Origin: CADEDV01 sp964437415
GTDB lineage: Bacteria > Bacteroidota > Bacteroidia > Chitinophagales > Chitinophagaceae
DNA: 64,000 bases
Reading direction: 5' to 3'
Assembly: GCA_964437415.1 (NCBI GenBank)
Contig: CAYTGN010000004.1
Location: forward strand, 186,001-250,000
Shown: piece after piece, positions 26,855 through 35,704 of the stretch
Layout of the letters: each line of letters starts with the position of its first letter
Position numbering within the stretch: the first letter of the stretch is position 1
Notes under the pieces: model-generated
Told to the model about the DNA's origin: nothing
The model's input: only the letters and a program-made list of their open reading frames with translations
The model's database searches: none
Position numbers and translations under genes: made by a program

Positions 26855-27688
26855 ATGAAATCAAACCTATTGGCGTTGGCAGCCCTGCTTTGCCTGTCCC
26901 TTTCTGCACGACCACAATACACACCCTTGCCACAACTGGACCAACAGGAATACGAGCAATTCATTGCCATGCTGAGAACGCAGGCTGCAGAACAGCAGTT
27001 GCCGGAACTCAACAAGATCGCCGATAAGATGGACTATGAAGAAGCAAGACGATTTATGCTGAACCCGCATCTTTTTGCAGATAAATTAAAAAAGGAAAAG
27101 TCCGCCGCCGATGACAAACCTTCATTGGATGCTTTCCGCACCGGGCTGGTGGTCAATTTCTTTCTGAGCTATATTTCCAACCTTGATAACAATGCAAAAT
27201 CAGCCATCCGGTTCGGATATGCACTGGGTTTGTATGCCATGCTTGAAGTAACAAAGGTCTATTTGCTGGCAGAGCTATTGTATATGTACCGCCCTGCCGG
27301 AATTGAATTTGGTTCTGCTTCGGAAACGGTTCTTAAAGTAAGTTACATTGGTCTTATCACCAGCATGCTGTATGCCATACCCGCACAAAATATAAAATGG
27401 TTTCTCGGGCTTGGCCCCATACTCTCCTTTGGCTTATCAGGCCGGGAAAAAGGCACATTTGGCAATCAAACTTTCGAAGATGATCTTGAATTTGGTGAGG
27501 ATGGATTGCGGAGAATGCAGTTTGGTGTTTGTTTTCGTGTGGGGCTAATGCTTGCCAATTCCATGATGATAAATGCCGGTTATCACTTAATGCTGTCAAA
27601 ATTGTTTCACAATTCGGACTGGAGAATGAATTCGTTCATATTTGGCATATTAATACCATTTGCGGTTTTCAGCGCTGAGAGCAGATAG
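26855..27688 (+). CDS. Exported membrane-associated protein of unknown function
   Basis: 277 residues from the ATG at 26855 (ATG at 26846 is also possible). A signal peptide (MKSNLLALAALLCLSLSARP) and a charged helical segment (QQEYEQFIAMLRTQAAEQQLPELNKIADKMD) precede aromatic, strand-like sequence (AIRFGYALGLYAMLEV, NIKWFLGLGPILSFGLSGREKGTFG, LRRMQFGVCFRVGLMLANSMMINAGYHLMLS, WRMNSFIFGILIPFAV) resembling a small outer-membrane barrel. No family recognised. Confidence 0.6.
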   Translation: MKSNLLALAALLCLSLSARPQYTPLPQLDQQEYEQFIAMLRTQAAEQQLPELNKIADKMDYEEARRFMLNPHLFADKLKKEKSAADDKPSLDAFRTGLVVNFFLSYISNLDNNAKSAIRFGYALGLYAMLEVTKVYLLAELLYMYRPAGIEFGSASETVLKVSYIGLITSMLYAIPAQNIKWFLGLGPILSFGLSGREKGTFGNQTFEDDLEFGEDGLRRMQFGVCFRVGLMLANSMMINAGYHLMLSKLFHNSDWRMNSFIFGILIPFAVFSAESR

Positions 27689-27708
27689 GAAACAGGTTTT
27701 GCTGTTTA

Positions 27709-28566
27709 TTATCGTTTGACCGGAAAAGATTCCCCTGCCAGGTAAATGGCCAGTTTTATGTCTGAAGCGGCAAAGGCCTGGTCAATGCCGGTATGAATAT
27801 TTTTTGCATCAGCATAAACAATCACCTGGCTTTCCCCCGCCACCCGGGCACGGCCATCCTTTACAATGATGGCTGTTGATTCATCAATGCCGATACATTG
27901 AAAGCCGGGAAATTCCATCACTGCCGACAACATCCGGTTATGCCGGCTGCGATAAACAAAATGCTGGTCAATGATCACTGAATCGAGCAGACCCAGCCCT
28001 TCCTTTATTTCAATGTTGCCTTTTTGAATGATCTTAAATGTTGAAGCGTAGGCAGTGTCTCTTAAACCATAACCCGTTACCATTTTTTTACTCATTACCG
28101 CAGCGCCGGCGCTGGTGCCGCCTACCAGTGCCCCGTCGTAATAGGCTTTGCTGATGATTTCTTTCACTTTTGTTCCTGCTATAAGTTCCATAAAACGGCC
28201 CTGGCTGCCACCACCGAGATAGATGACCTTTGCTTTTGACAACAATTCCAGTTTTCCGGGATCATTCACAGCAGCAGAATCAAACTTCAGGCAATCCTGC
28301 CCGGTCAGTCTTTTAAATGCTTCATTGGAACCGCTGAAAGCCCTATCACCCAAACCGCTGGCCAATGTCACCACGACCACCAGGTCTCCTTTTTGCCACC
28401 CTGCCGCCCTCAGCATTTCCATCCGCAGTGAATCACTTATCGAACCTCCCCCAATGATAAACAAACTGCCCCTGGGCCCGGTTCCGGGGTTTTGTGCAAT
28501 AGAAAAAGAAAAAAAGAATGTGCTAAAAAATAAACATGCTATGCACCGCACTAAAAGATTTTTCAT
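27709..28566 (-). CDS. Exported cyanophycinase-like S51 peptidase
   Basis: 285 residues. The N-terminal signal peptide (ending SIAQ) is followed by the S51 fold: GSLFIIGGGSISDSLRMEMLRAAG, VIYLGGGSQGRFMELI, and the nucleophile elbow GALVGGTSAGAAVMSKKM, where Ser in GTSAGA is the catalytic serine. Then GLGLLDSVIIDQHFVYRSRHNRML, with the His typical of cyanophycinase. The family cleaves beta-Asp-Arg in cyanophycin or related isoaspartyl peptides. Export suggests use of external polymer; the substrate is unproven. Confidence 0.88.
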   Translation of the reverse strand: MKNLLVRCIACLFFSTFFFSFSIAQNPGTGPRGSLFIIGGGSISDSLRMEMLRAAGWQKGDLVVVVTLASGLGDRAFSGSNEAFKRLTGQDCLKFDSAAVNDPGKLELLSKAKVIYLGGGSQGRFMELIAGTKVKEIISKAYYDGALVGGTSAGAAVMSKKMVTGYGLRDTAYASTFKIIQKGNIEIKEGLGLLDSVIIDQHFVYRSRHNRMLSAVMEFPGFQCIGIDESTAIIVKDGRARVAGESQVIVYADAKNIHTGIDQAFAASDIKLAIYLAGESFPVKR

Positions 28567-28705
28567 GCAAACGGGTTTATGCAGGTAAGTTACATGTTTT
28601 GCAGAAAACCGGCTATGTTGAAAATTCCGGCAGCAATAAAAACAAGGACTGAAAACTTTAGTATCTTAAAGCTGCCTTTCATTTTTATAACCAAACTGAA
28701 CTGTT

Positions 28706-29281
28706 ATGAAAAAGATCATCATCCTGCTGCTGGCCGTTTGTTATTACTGTTTTGCTCCGGCACAGGACAAACGGTTAAAAGACGTTCCCGGCTCCGTATC
28801 TGTCATTGATGCAAAAACATTGGTTGAAGTGGGTGTGGATGTCCATACTGCCATTGGCAATCTCAAAGACCTGTATGGAGCAGGTGTGGGTGTAAATACA
28901 GGCATCAGGAGATCGTTTAGCGAAAACGTATCGGGCGGGGTGAGACTAGGCTATACAAATCTTTTTGGCAAAGAGATTCCCGGCCCCACTACGGGTAACT
29001 ATGAGAATAAATCCCTGCTGCGTATATTACCCGAAATAGAAGTGGTGAGAGGTCCCGGCAATGCATTGTTTGGCAGGGGTACCGGAGGTGTGGTTATTGC
29101 CAAAACCAAAAATTCCGAAAGCAATACATCATTTATGTATGGCGCCACCGGGGGGTATCGTTTCCAGGTAAATGAGAAATTTTACCTTTATACAGGTCTC
29201 AGTTATCACAACTTTGGATTCAGCGATGAACGCTTTGGCTACCTTAGTTTGAGAATTTTCATAACTACACCTGTTAATTAA
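28706..29281 (+). CDS. Small outer-membrane beta-barrel protein with plug-like motifs
   Basis: 191 residues with a signal peptide (MKKIIILLLAVCYYCFAPAQ). The body looks like a small porin-type barrel: AGVGVNTGIRRSF, GGVRLGYTNLFGKEIPG, SFMYGATGGYRFQVNEKFYLYTGLSYHNFGF, YLSLRIFI. Two stretches unexpectedly resemble TonB-receptor plug signatures: KDVPGSVSVIDAKTL near the N-terminus and LPEIEVVRGPGNALFGRGTG in the middle. Function unknown. The start ATG at 28706 is well placed for the signal peptide. Confidence 0.65.
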   Translation: MKKIIILLLAVCYYCFAPAQDKRLKDVPGSVSVIDAKTLVEVGVDVHTAIGNLKDLYGAGVGVNTGIRRSFSENVSGGVRLGYTNLFGKEIPGPTTGNYENKSLLRILPEIEVVRGPGNALFGRGTGGVVIAKTKNSESNTSFMYGATGGYRFQVNEKFYLYTGLSYHNFGFSDERFGYLSLRIFITTPVN

Positions 29282-29322
29282 AAGACCGGAATAGCAGGGA
29301 AACCTATTGTCCGTAAGAGTTT

Positions 29323-29568
29323 TCACCGGGAGCTGTCAATCTTTTTCCCGGCCCAGTAACCTGCCGCCGCCCCAATGAAAAGACCGGCAATCACCCAGGG
29401 AATTGTTCCTGTTGAAGCAATATATCCAATGGCCAGTCCTAACACAGCCCCGGTGACCAAAAATACCCTGGAGCCGCTGCTCTTGGGCTTTTCGCCTGCC
29501 GCCTGGCGGTTTTGTTTATACTGTTGCACATGCGACCTGTGCTTTTTGCGATGATGTGACCGGGCCAT
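29323..29568 (-). CDS. Small basic glycine-zipper membrane protein
   Basis: 81 residues from the ATG at 29568. The His/Lys/Arg-rich N-terminus (MARSHHRKKHRSHVQQYKQN) is followed by two hydrophobic, glycine-rich helices (VFLVTGAVLGLAIGYIAS and VIAGLFIGAAAGYWAG). No named family. The run of GxxxG spacings suggests a helix hairpin in the inner membrane. The longer open frame upstream (to 29610) has no homology-like character. Confidence 0.55.
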   Translation of the reverse strand: MARSHHRKKHRSHVQQYKQNRQAAGEKPKSSGSRVFLVTGAVLGLAIGYIASTGTIPWVIAGLFIGAAAGYWAGKKIDSSR

Positions 29569-29683
29569 TTTTTTGTTGTAAAAGGTAGGTAAAAACCGGC
29601 ACATCCCCATTGGGAATTCAAAGACATTTTAGCGGAAGAAAACAGGTCCAGGGGTCTGTTGGCACTTTGTTGAAAATAAAGAG

Positions 29684-29712
29684 TTGGCGAGAACCAAAAA
29701 AATCTATATTTG
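29684..29712 (+). promoter_or_regulatory. Promoter of the SWIB gene
   Basis: TTG (29684-29686), 18 nt, TATATTTG (29705-29712, exact TAnnTTTG). It ends 46 nt before the SWIB ATG at 29759. This is the best-formed promoter of the region. Confidence 0.55.
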
Positions 29713-29758
29713 GTAGTGGTAATTACAGATACCCATTAACATTCTAAATTAAAAACAC

Positions 29759-30133
29759 ATGGCAACAAAAAAAGCTAAGAAGCCTGCAAAGAAAGCAGCA
29801 AAAAAACCAGCCGCTAAAAAACCGGTAAAAAAAGCCGCAAAGAAAAAAGCCGCTAAAAAACCTGCAAAGAAAAAATCTGCCCGTAAACCCAATGCAGCTT
29901 TCATGAAAGCTCTCACTCCGAGTGCAGCGCTGGCCGGTGTGATTGGCAACAAAGCTGTTCCCCGCACTGAAGCAGTGAAAAAAATATGGACTTATATCAA
30001 AGCCAACAAACTGCAGGACAGCAAAAACAGACGTAATGTAAATACGGATGCCAAACTGAAACCGGTATTTGGTAACAAAGCCCAGGTAACAATGTTTGAG
30101 ATCGCAAAATATCTCAGCAAACACCTGAGTTAA
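29759..30133 (+). CDS. SWIB/MDM2-domain protein with histone-H1-like Lys/Ala tail
   Basis: 124 residues. Residues 1-44 are a Lys-Ala-Pro tail built of PAKKAAKK-type repeats, much like histone H1 or bacterial HctB-like proteins. Residues 45-124 are a SWIB domain (FMKALTPSAALAGVIGNKAVPRTEAVKKIWTYIKANKLQDS through TMFEIAKYLSKHL). It is probably an abundant nucleoid-binding protein. In Chlamydiae SWIB is fused to topoisomerase I, while stand-alone forms like this are common in Bacteroidota. It has its own promoter and terminator. Confidence 0.88.
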   Translation: MATKKAKKPAKKAAKKPAAKKPVKKAAKKKAAKKPAKKKSARKPNAAFMKALTPSAALAGVIGNKAVPRTEAVKKIWTYIKANKLQDSKNRRNVNTDAKLKPVFGNKAQVTMFEIAKYLSKHLS

Positions 30134-30154
30134 TCAAGTTGTTTTCCCTTCATT

Positions 30155-30186
30155 AAGGCTGTCTGCACAAGGCAGCCTTTTTTATT
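30155..30186 (+). terminator. Rho-independent terminator of the SWIB gene
   Basis: AAGGCTGTC (30155-30163) pairs with GGCAGCCTT (30171-30179), one wobble, followed by TTTTTTATT. It lies 21 nt after the stop. Confidence 0.85.
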
Positions 30187-30425
30187 GCCCTGCACAATTA
30201 AGTAAAAAGCATTAGGCGCAGTATAGGATATTTCTCTATTTACATACTAACGGTAAAAGTCTTTCTTTGTGCCTGTAATTTATCCTGATCCAATCATAAC
30301 TATGAAACCACCTGCACAGCTTCATCCCTATTTGCAAACTCACCTTTCATTTTTTTTCTGCAAACAGCTGGAGAAATCTGATCCGGTACTTACCTGAACC
30401 TATTAATAAAACAACATCCGTAATT

Positions 30426-32948
30426 ATGAAAAAAACCACCCTTTTTGACAGTGCTACTTCATCCTTTCAACACAGGCCTCTCAATCAACTATTTCATTTA
30501 TTATTTGCAGCCGCCACATTGCTGCTGACGGTTACGACTTCTTTTTCACAAGCGCCGCTCATTACCAAAAACGTAAGCATCCCAACCGGCACCAACAGCG
30601 GAAAAGGTATTGCCTATGGCAATGGAAAGTATATCGCTATAATTGCCACCAACAGGATCTACCAGTCTGCTGATGGAGTCACCTGGGCAAAAGTGAGTGA
30701 AGCCGGGTATCCTGCTGCCAATTTCAACAGCATTGCTTTTGGTGCCGGTGTGTTTGTGATCGTGGGCAACAACGGAGAAATCATTTCCTCTGCAGACGGT
30801 GAAAACTGGACCAGCCGCACTTCTTTGACTACGGAACCACTCAATGATGTAAAATTTTATTTGAATACTTTCTTTGCGGTAGGTCGCAATACCACCCTGC
30901 GCAGCTCTGCTGATGGCATCACCTGGAACAGTGTCAGCATCGGCGCCGGAACGGCCAGTGATAATTTTTTAAGCATTACTTATGGCAACAATCTTTTGGT
31001 GATCAGTGCCAGGAATAGTGGTCACTCGTTCAGCTATGTATATAAATCCGCCACCGGTGCTTCCAACTCATGGACATTTCAAAACCTGGGTATCGGAACA
31101 CTCAACCGTGTGCAATTTATACATGACAGGTTCTTTGCTTTTGTAGCCGGGCATCAGGTGAATACATCCCCTGATGGAAACACCTGGACCAATGTAACAG
31201 CTTCCATAACCCTGACGCTTCCCGATGCCAGCCCCGGCACATGGAATGCCTCTAACCAGATCTTCAACGGCTTTCACGACGGAACAAACTTTTATTTCTT
31301 TGGCTCCAGCCAGTATTATAGCGGTTATGGATCAGTATGGCGTTCCTCCACCGGAACCGACCTGACATTGCAAACCCGGACAGCCTATATGGTTCCCCAG
31401 GGATCAGGCTACATCAACGGACGCTATTTTCAATGGGGCAATGAAGGAGTGGTTTCCTCAGACGATGGTCTCACCTACCGCTATCCTACCGGCAACTACT
31501 ATGCGATGGCTTCCAGCGGCAACAGCTATGTGGGTGTGGGCGCCGTCAGCCAATCCGGCATCATCTTTCGCTCCGCTGATTTTAATACCTGGACAGAAAC
31601 TACTCCATTAAGCCAGCGGGAGGTTAACACAGTACTGTATGATGGAACCCGTTACCTGGCAGCCGGTAATCGCACAATTCTGGAATCAACTGATGAAGGA
31701 CACACCTGGAATCAACTGGCCACTCCCAATGATGTCTATATGGCAATGAGCTATAACAGTTCCCGCTATGTCGGCGCCTTTTATGATGCCATCACCTGGG
31801 ATGTAACCCTAGGCTATTCTTCGAACGGTACCAGCTGGACAAATACCAATGCTGACAATAATTACTATTTCAGGATAAAGCATGTGAACGGGAATGTGTT
31901 TGCTCTTGGCTACTCAAATGATACCTGGGAAGGAGTGATTCTATACTCCAGCAATAATGGCAATAGCTGGACCGACATTACCCCCAACCTTGCCTACCCG
32001 GTATATTATTTCAGTGATGTGGCATACGATGGCAGCAAATATCACTTCATGGGAATTGAATATACCGACCTTGTAACGTATGGCATTGCCGGCATGTTTA
32101 CCGTTTCAACCAGCACATTGACCAATCCCAACTCTTTTGCCAATAAAGGAAGCATCACCTCACCCGTGGGGCCCACGCTGGGTGGCACCTATGGAGAAGG
32201 CATTTTTGCCTATGACCAGGTAAATGGAAAATTCCTTGGCGCCGTAGTTGATGTAGACACTTTTGAAACCTATATCATTCACTCTGATGATGGAGTAAGC
32301 TGGACTGCAATTGCCCAGGATGAAAATGCTTCCCTGTTTGCTATGCTGCAGGAAGGCACACAATACAGGATGATGGGTTATGGTGACGGCAAGTTCACCG
32401 TTAGCTATTCTTCCACCCTCCCGGTACAACTGGCTGCATTCACCGCCACAGCCGTCAATAAACAGTCGCTGCTTCGATGGGAAACAAGCCAGGAGATCAA
32501 CAGCCGTGAGTTTATTGTGCAGCACAGCAGCAATGCGACCGCCTGGCAAACGATTGGTACCGTAATGGCCGCAGGCAACAGCAACCAGCATCTTCAGTAT
32601 GAATTTACACACAGCCATCCCTTTACCGGACACAACTATTATCGTCTTGTTCAAACTGACCTGGACAATAAACAATACATCAGCCCGGTAAGAAAATTGC
32701 TTTTTGGAAAAGCCCTGCAAGTGCAGATATATCCAAACCCAGCAACTGACAAGGCAAACCTGTTGCTGCCTGCTTCTTCTGCCGCAGTAGTGAGCATCGT
32801 GAATGCCACCGGACAACAGGTGTTCCGTCAAACTTTTAATGGCAACAACAACATTCAACTGCCTTTAGAACAACTGCAGCCGGGTGTATACAGGATCAGG
32901 GTGCAGCAAAACGGAGAAATGATGACAGCCCCCTTCATCAAAAAATAA
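30426..32948 (+). CDS. Secreted BNR/sialidase-like propeller protein with T9SS sorting domain
   Basis: 840 residues. An extended signal peptide (to about 42, TSFSQ) is followed by about 630 residues with a repeating pattern of (S)xDGxxW and GNGKYIAI/GDGKFTV, e.g. SADGVTWAKVSEAG, SADGENWTSRTS, SPDGNTWTNVT, STDEGHTWNQLATP, SDDGVSWTAIAQ: Asp-box-like propeller blades. Then comes a short Fn3-like module (LPVQLAAFTATAVNKQSLLRWET), common before sorting domains, and the type A T9SS signal from VQIYPNPATD to APFIKK. It is a cell-surface or released protein of unknown ligand. The 292-nt region upstream has no clear promoter. Confidence 0.85.
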   Translation: MKKTTLFDSATSSFQHRPLNQLFHLLFAAATLLLTVTTSFSQAPLITKNVSIPTGTNSGKGIAYGNGKYIAIIATNRIYQSADGVTWAKVSEAGYPAANFNSIAFGAGVFVIVGNNGEIISSADGENWTSRTSLTTEPLNDVKFYLNTFFAVGRNTTLRSSADGITWNSVSIGAGTASDNFLSITYGNNLLVISARNSGHSFSYVYKSATGASNSWTFQNLGIGTLNRVQFIHDRFFAFVAGHQVNTSPDGNTWTNVTASITLTLPDASPGTWNASNQIFNGFHDGTNFYFFGSSQYYSGYGSVWRSSTGTDLTLQTRTAYMVPQGSGYINGRYFQWGNEGVVSSDDGLTYRYPTGNYYAMASSGNSYVGVGAVSQSGIIFRSADFNTWTETTPLSQREVNTVLYDGTRYLAAGNRTILESTDEGHTWNQLATPNDVYMAMSYNSSRYVGAFYDAITWDVTLGYSSNGTSWTNTNADNNYYFRIKHVNGNVFALGYSNDTWEGVILYSSNNGNSWTDITPNLAYPVYYFSDVAYDGSKYHFMGIEYTDLVTYGIAGMFTVSTSTLTNPNSFANKGSITSPVGPTLGGTYGEGIFAYDQVNGKFLGAVVDVDTFETYIIHSDDGVSWTAIAQDENASLFAMLQEGTQYRMMGYGDGKFTVSYSSTLPVQLAAFTATAVNKQSLLRWETSQEINSREFIVQHSSNATAWQTIGTVMAAGNSNQHLQYEFTHSHPFTGHNYYRLVQTDLDNKQYISPVRKLLFGKALQVQIYPNPATDKANLLLPASSAAVVSIVNATGQQVFRQTFNGNNNIQLPLEQLQPGVYRIRVQQNGEMMTAPFIKK

Positions 32949-32970
32949 TTTAACCTTGAGACTTTGGCTG

Positions 32971-33004
32971 AAAGCAGGTGCTTATATAGTGTCTGCTTTT
33001 TTTA
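32971..33004 (+). terminator. Terminator after the propeller gene
   Basis: AAAGCAG (32971-32977) pairs with CTGCTTT (32993-32999), followed by a T-run. It overlaps the stop region of the convergent serine hydrolase gene (33005). Confidence 0.6.
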
Positions 33005-34093
33005 TCAATACCCGATAATAGGTTTCAGTTTTCCCCAAAGCTCATTGTCGAAACTGGAAACAGCAAACTGAACATTGCCGGCTGATTCTCCCATGCGGAT
33101 GATCACCACGTTTTGCGAAGGCACAACATATATCTTTTGGTCATTCTTACCCAATGCAGCATACATATCGGCCGGTGCATTGGGAGTAAGGTTATTGCTG
33201 AACTGCACCTGCAAACCCGGCAGCATATAGGTTCCCTTTCCATTGAGCCAGGTGAGATAACCGTAAGAAGGATTCAGGGTTTGGGATGAATTCACCTGCG
33301 CATCAAAGTAAGCGGCATCATCCAATATCGCTGTTTGCTCCCATTTACCTTTATTCAACAGCAGCAACCCAAACCTTGCCATGCTGCGGGCATTGCTGTA
33401 ATAAACATTGTTGAAACCTGTCTTTATCCAAAGACCATTCATGCCGATGCGGCTCCTGATCTTTTGCTGAAAATAATTATTGTAAGTGGTGCCGCTGGCA
33501 TTTTCAACCACTTTATCCAGTATTGTATAAGGTGCATTGTGATATGCCCACCTTGTTCCTGCATCCGCTTTGTATTGCAAACAGCCGGGAGTGCTGCAGT
33601 CATTGTCTGTCACTCCATCATCCAGCCCTGTGGTCATGCTCAGTTGATGACGGACGGTGATGAGATTTTCTTTATCCAATGGTAAAGATGTCCATCCGGC
33701 GCCGAGGTAGTCTGATGTTTTGCTGCTGATGTTTAAGATGCCTTCTTTTTGTGCAATGCCCACCAATAAAGCTGTCATCGTTTTTCCTGCCGATGCCCAA
33801 TACCAGTTACTGTCGGCAGTAAAGGTTCCGAAATAACGTTCAGTAACGATCTTTCCGTTCTTCAGGATAATAAATGCTTTGGTATTCTTTTGCTGCAGGA
33901 AAGCATAGAGATCATTTAGAAGAGATTCATTCCAGCCTAGAGAAGCAGCGGTATTTGTTTCCCAGGCAGCGCTGCCGGTGGGAGGAAAATACATAGTGGC
34001 CGGCGGAGGTGGCGGGTTGGAGCCGCCTGTTTCTTTTTTACAGGAAAATAAAACAAGTGCTGAAAGGATAAAGATCAATGGATGTTTTCGCAT
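33005..34093 (-). CDS. Serine hydrolase lipoprotein, class C beta-lactamase-related
   Basis: 362 residues. A lipoprotein signal (MRKHPLIFILSALVLFSC) and a Pro-rich linker precede a beta-lactamase/esterase domain with SxxK as SAGK in WYWASAGKTMTALLVG, the YxN motif as YHN in RWAYHNAPYTILDKV, and the third motif region near GTYMLPG. The family includes D-aminopeptidases, esterases and penicillin-binding homologues; activity is uncertain. It has a Bacteroidota-typical envelope location on the periplasmic or surface side. Confidence 0.85.
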   Translation of the reverse strand: MRKHPLIFILSALVLFSCKKETGGSNPPPPPATMYFPPTGSAAWETNTAASLGWNESLLNDLYAFLQQKNTKAFIILKNGKIVTERYFGTFTADSNWYWASAGKTMTALLVGIAQKEGILNISSKTSDYLGAGWTSLPLDKENLITVRHQLSMTTGLDDGVTDNDCSTPGCLQYKADAGTRWAYHNAPYTILDKVVENASGTTYNNYFQQKIRSRIGMNGLWIKTGFNNVYYSNARSMARFGLLLLNKGKWEQTAILDDAAYFDAQVNSSQTLNPSYGYLTWLNGKGTYMLPGLQVQFSNNLTPNAPADMYAALGKNDQKIYVVPSQNVVIIRMGESAGNVQFAVSSFDNELWGKLKPIIGY

Positions 34094-34145
34094 AGCGGTT
34101 ATTTCGGACCTTCGACAAGGGCAAAGCTATTTAGTTTAAAAGGAT

Positions 34146-34192
34146 GCAGCGATGAGTGATGAGTAACCAGCTACAACTATCAATTACAAACT
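34146..34192. repeat. Degenerate dispersed repeat upstream-side of the serine hydrolase
   Basis: GCAGCGATGAGTGATGAGTA then ACCAGCTACAACTATCAATT and ACAAACTTC consist of short degenerate direct units of the same flavour as the run at 15949-15986. It fills the gap between two minus-strand genes. Confidence 0.35.
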
Positions 34193-34699
34193 TCAAATAC
34201 ACAACTCTCTTATCAACGCTTCATGCTGCGGGTATTCGGCCGATAGTTTATCTGCATCAGCCAGTTCAAAATCGGCAAATTCAAAACCCGGTGCCACGGT
34301 GCATCCGGTGAAGGAAAAAGCGCTGCCGGGAGAGGGACGGCTTGCAAACCAATGATTGGCCGGCACTACATACTGAAACAACTGTCCCTTTGTGGGGTCG
34401 TTTCCCAGTTCAATGATGCTTAATGTGCCGTCGTCTTCAATAATAAACACCTTCATCGGGTCGCCGGCATAGAAATGCCAGCACTCATCGCTGTTGATCT
34501 TGTGAAAAGCTGAGAACTCACCCTTCTCCAGCAAAAAGAAAATAAAAGTGCTGAACGAACGATTGCCGCTATACCGGCCGGGCAAAGCCGCTGCACCAAT
34601 CTTTTCCCTGCTGCGATAGGTTTCCTTATACCAGCCTCCTTCGGGATGCGGCTGCAGCGCATAATGGTCTATGATCTGCCGGGGAGTGAGCATATACAT
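34193..34699 (-). CDS. DUF985 cupin-like protein
   Basis: 168 residues matching the cupin_5/DUF985 family: LTPRQIIDHYALQPHPEGGWYKETYRS at the start, then FIFFLLEKGEFSAFHKINSDECWHFYAGDPMKVFII and the end VAPGFEFADFELA. A single cupin barrel. Metal-binding His residues are in FHKI and CWHFY. Function in bacteria unknown; a small-molecule or sugar-related role has been proposed for the family. The start at 34699 or, six bases in, at 34693. Confidence 0.88.
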   Translation of the reverse strand: MYMLTPRQIIDHYALQPHPEGGWYKETYRSREKIGAAALPGRYSGNRSFSTFIFFLLEKGEFSAFHKINSDECWHFYAGDPMKVFIIEDDGTLSIIELGNDPTKGQLFQYVVPANHWFASRPSPGSAFSFTGCTVAPGFEFADFELADADKLSAEYPQHEALIRELCI

Positions 34700-34729
34700 A
34701 ACTGTTGGATGCAGAAAGATAAGAAATCA

Positions 34730-35449
34730 TCAATTAAAAAGCCATTTAAAAAGCTGGCTGGTGAACGGCTGGGGCACAGTATGCAAACCATTGATCTCTC
34801 CAATAAAGAAAATCTTTGCCTGGGGATGCTGCAGGATACCCATTACCGGAAGGCCTGAAGGACCGCCGATCCTTCCCAATACTGTAATAGCAGGGCTATT
34901 ACTGTTTATCACCGCTGAACCGGCATTATAGTAAAACGGTCTGGCACCTGCAGTGATACTGTGAGCTGAAAAATGATCTACTGAATCATAATAGACCCCC
35001 CTGAACTGGACGCCTATTCTTTCAGCCAACTGATCAATTTGGGAGGTAGGACGCAAATACTCAGAGATAAGCAATAATGAAGTTTTCCGATTTAAAAAAT
35101 TATCGTAAGCCACCAGTTCTGAAGGAAGGTATGGTTCATATTTTCCTGCCCGTATCACTTTATCATAGCGGCGAAGTATTGAGTCCGTGATAAGTATGCC
35201 CCGGGGTAATTCATCAACAATAAACCCCATCGCTTTCAGCAGATCAGCCAAAGCTTTTCCCTGGCGGGGTTGATCGGATGAAAATCCGGTAAGCGGACTT
35301 TGTGGAAACCACCATCCCCCGCCATCATGCGATGCATCCACTAAAATCCTTTTCGGCTCATTTGAACGGTAAAAATCATTGAGGTCCGGGTCAGTGCAAC
35401 CGGAAATGCAAATAAATGCTGCAAGAAGTATTGATAAGGTTTGCTTCAT
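34730..35449 (-). CDS. Lipoprotein of unknown function, DUF4350-like
   Basis: 239 residues from the ATG at 35449, selected because MKQTLSILLAAFICISGC is a lipoprotein signal; the open frame upstream to 35617 has no homology-like features. The soluble part begins KRILVDASHDGGGWWFPQS and has QGKALADLLKAMGFIVDELPRG, ITDSILRRYDKVIRAGKYEPY and a C-terminal PVMGILQHPQAKIFFIGEING. This resembles the DUF4350/GATase-like fold, where a short segment mimics a class I amidotransferase without a catalytic Cys. Family assignment is tentative. Confidence 0.62.
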   Translation of the reverse strand: MKQTLSILLAAFICISGCTDPDLNDFYRSNEPKRILVDASHDGGGWWFPQSPLTGFSSDQPRQGKALADLLKAMGFIVDELPRGILITDSILRRYDKVIRAGKYEPYLPSELVAYDNFLNRKTSLLLISEYLRPTSQIDQLAERIGVQFRGVYYDSVDHFSAHSITAGARPFYYNAGSAVINSNSPAITVLGRIGGPSGLPVMGILQHPQAKIFFIGEINGLHTVPQPFTSQLFKWLFN

Positions 35450-35704
35450 AGTCAGAAGCTTTGGTATGCTTAAAGCTACGATGATAATTTGATACAGAGA
35501 CCGGTATTTTTTTGGACAAACTGCTTCCACATTGAACCTCAAACGAATGTGCATACTTAATCCACTTGCAAATCTATCATTATTGCATTTTAAATCTCCT
35601 GCTTTGTTGAACACCATTTTTGCTCAGCCAGAAAGCCTTTCGGCTCATAAAGAAGGTTTTTTACCCCTGCAGTATTGTAATTTCAACTCCTAAAACAAAC
35701 CACG

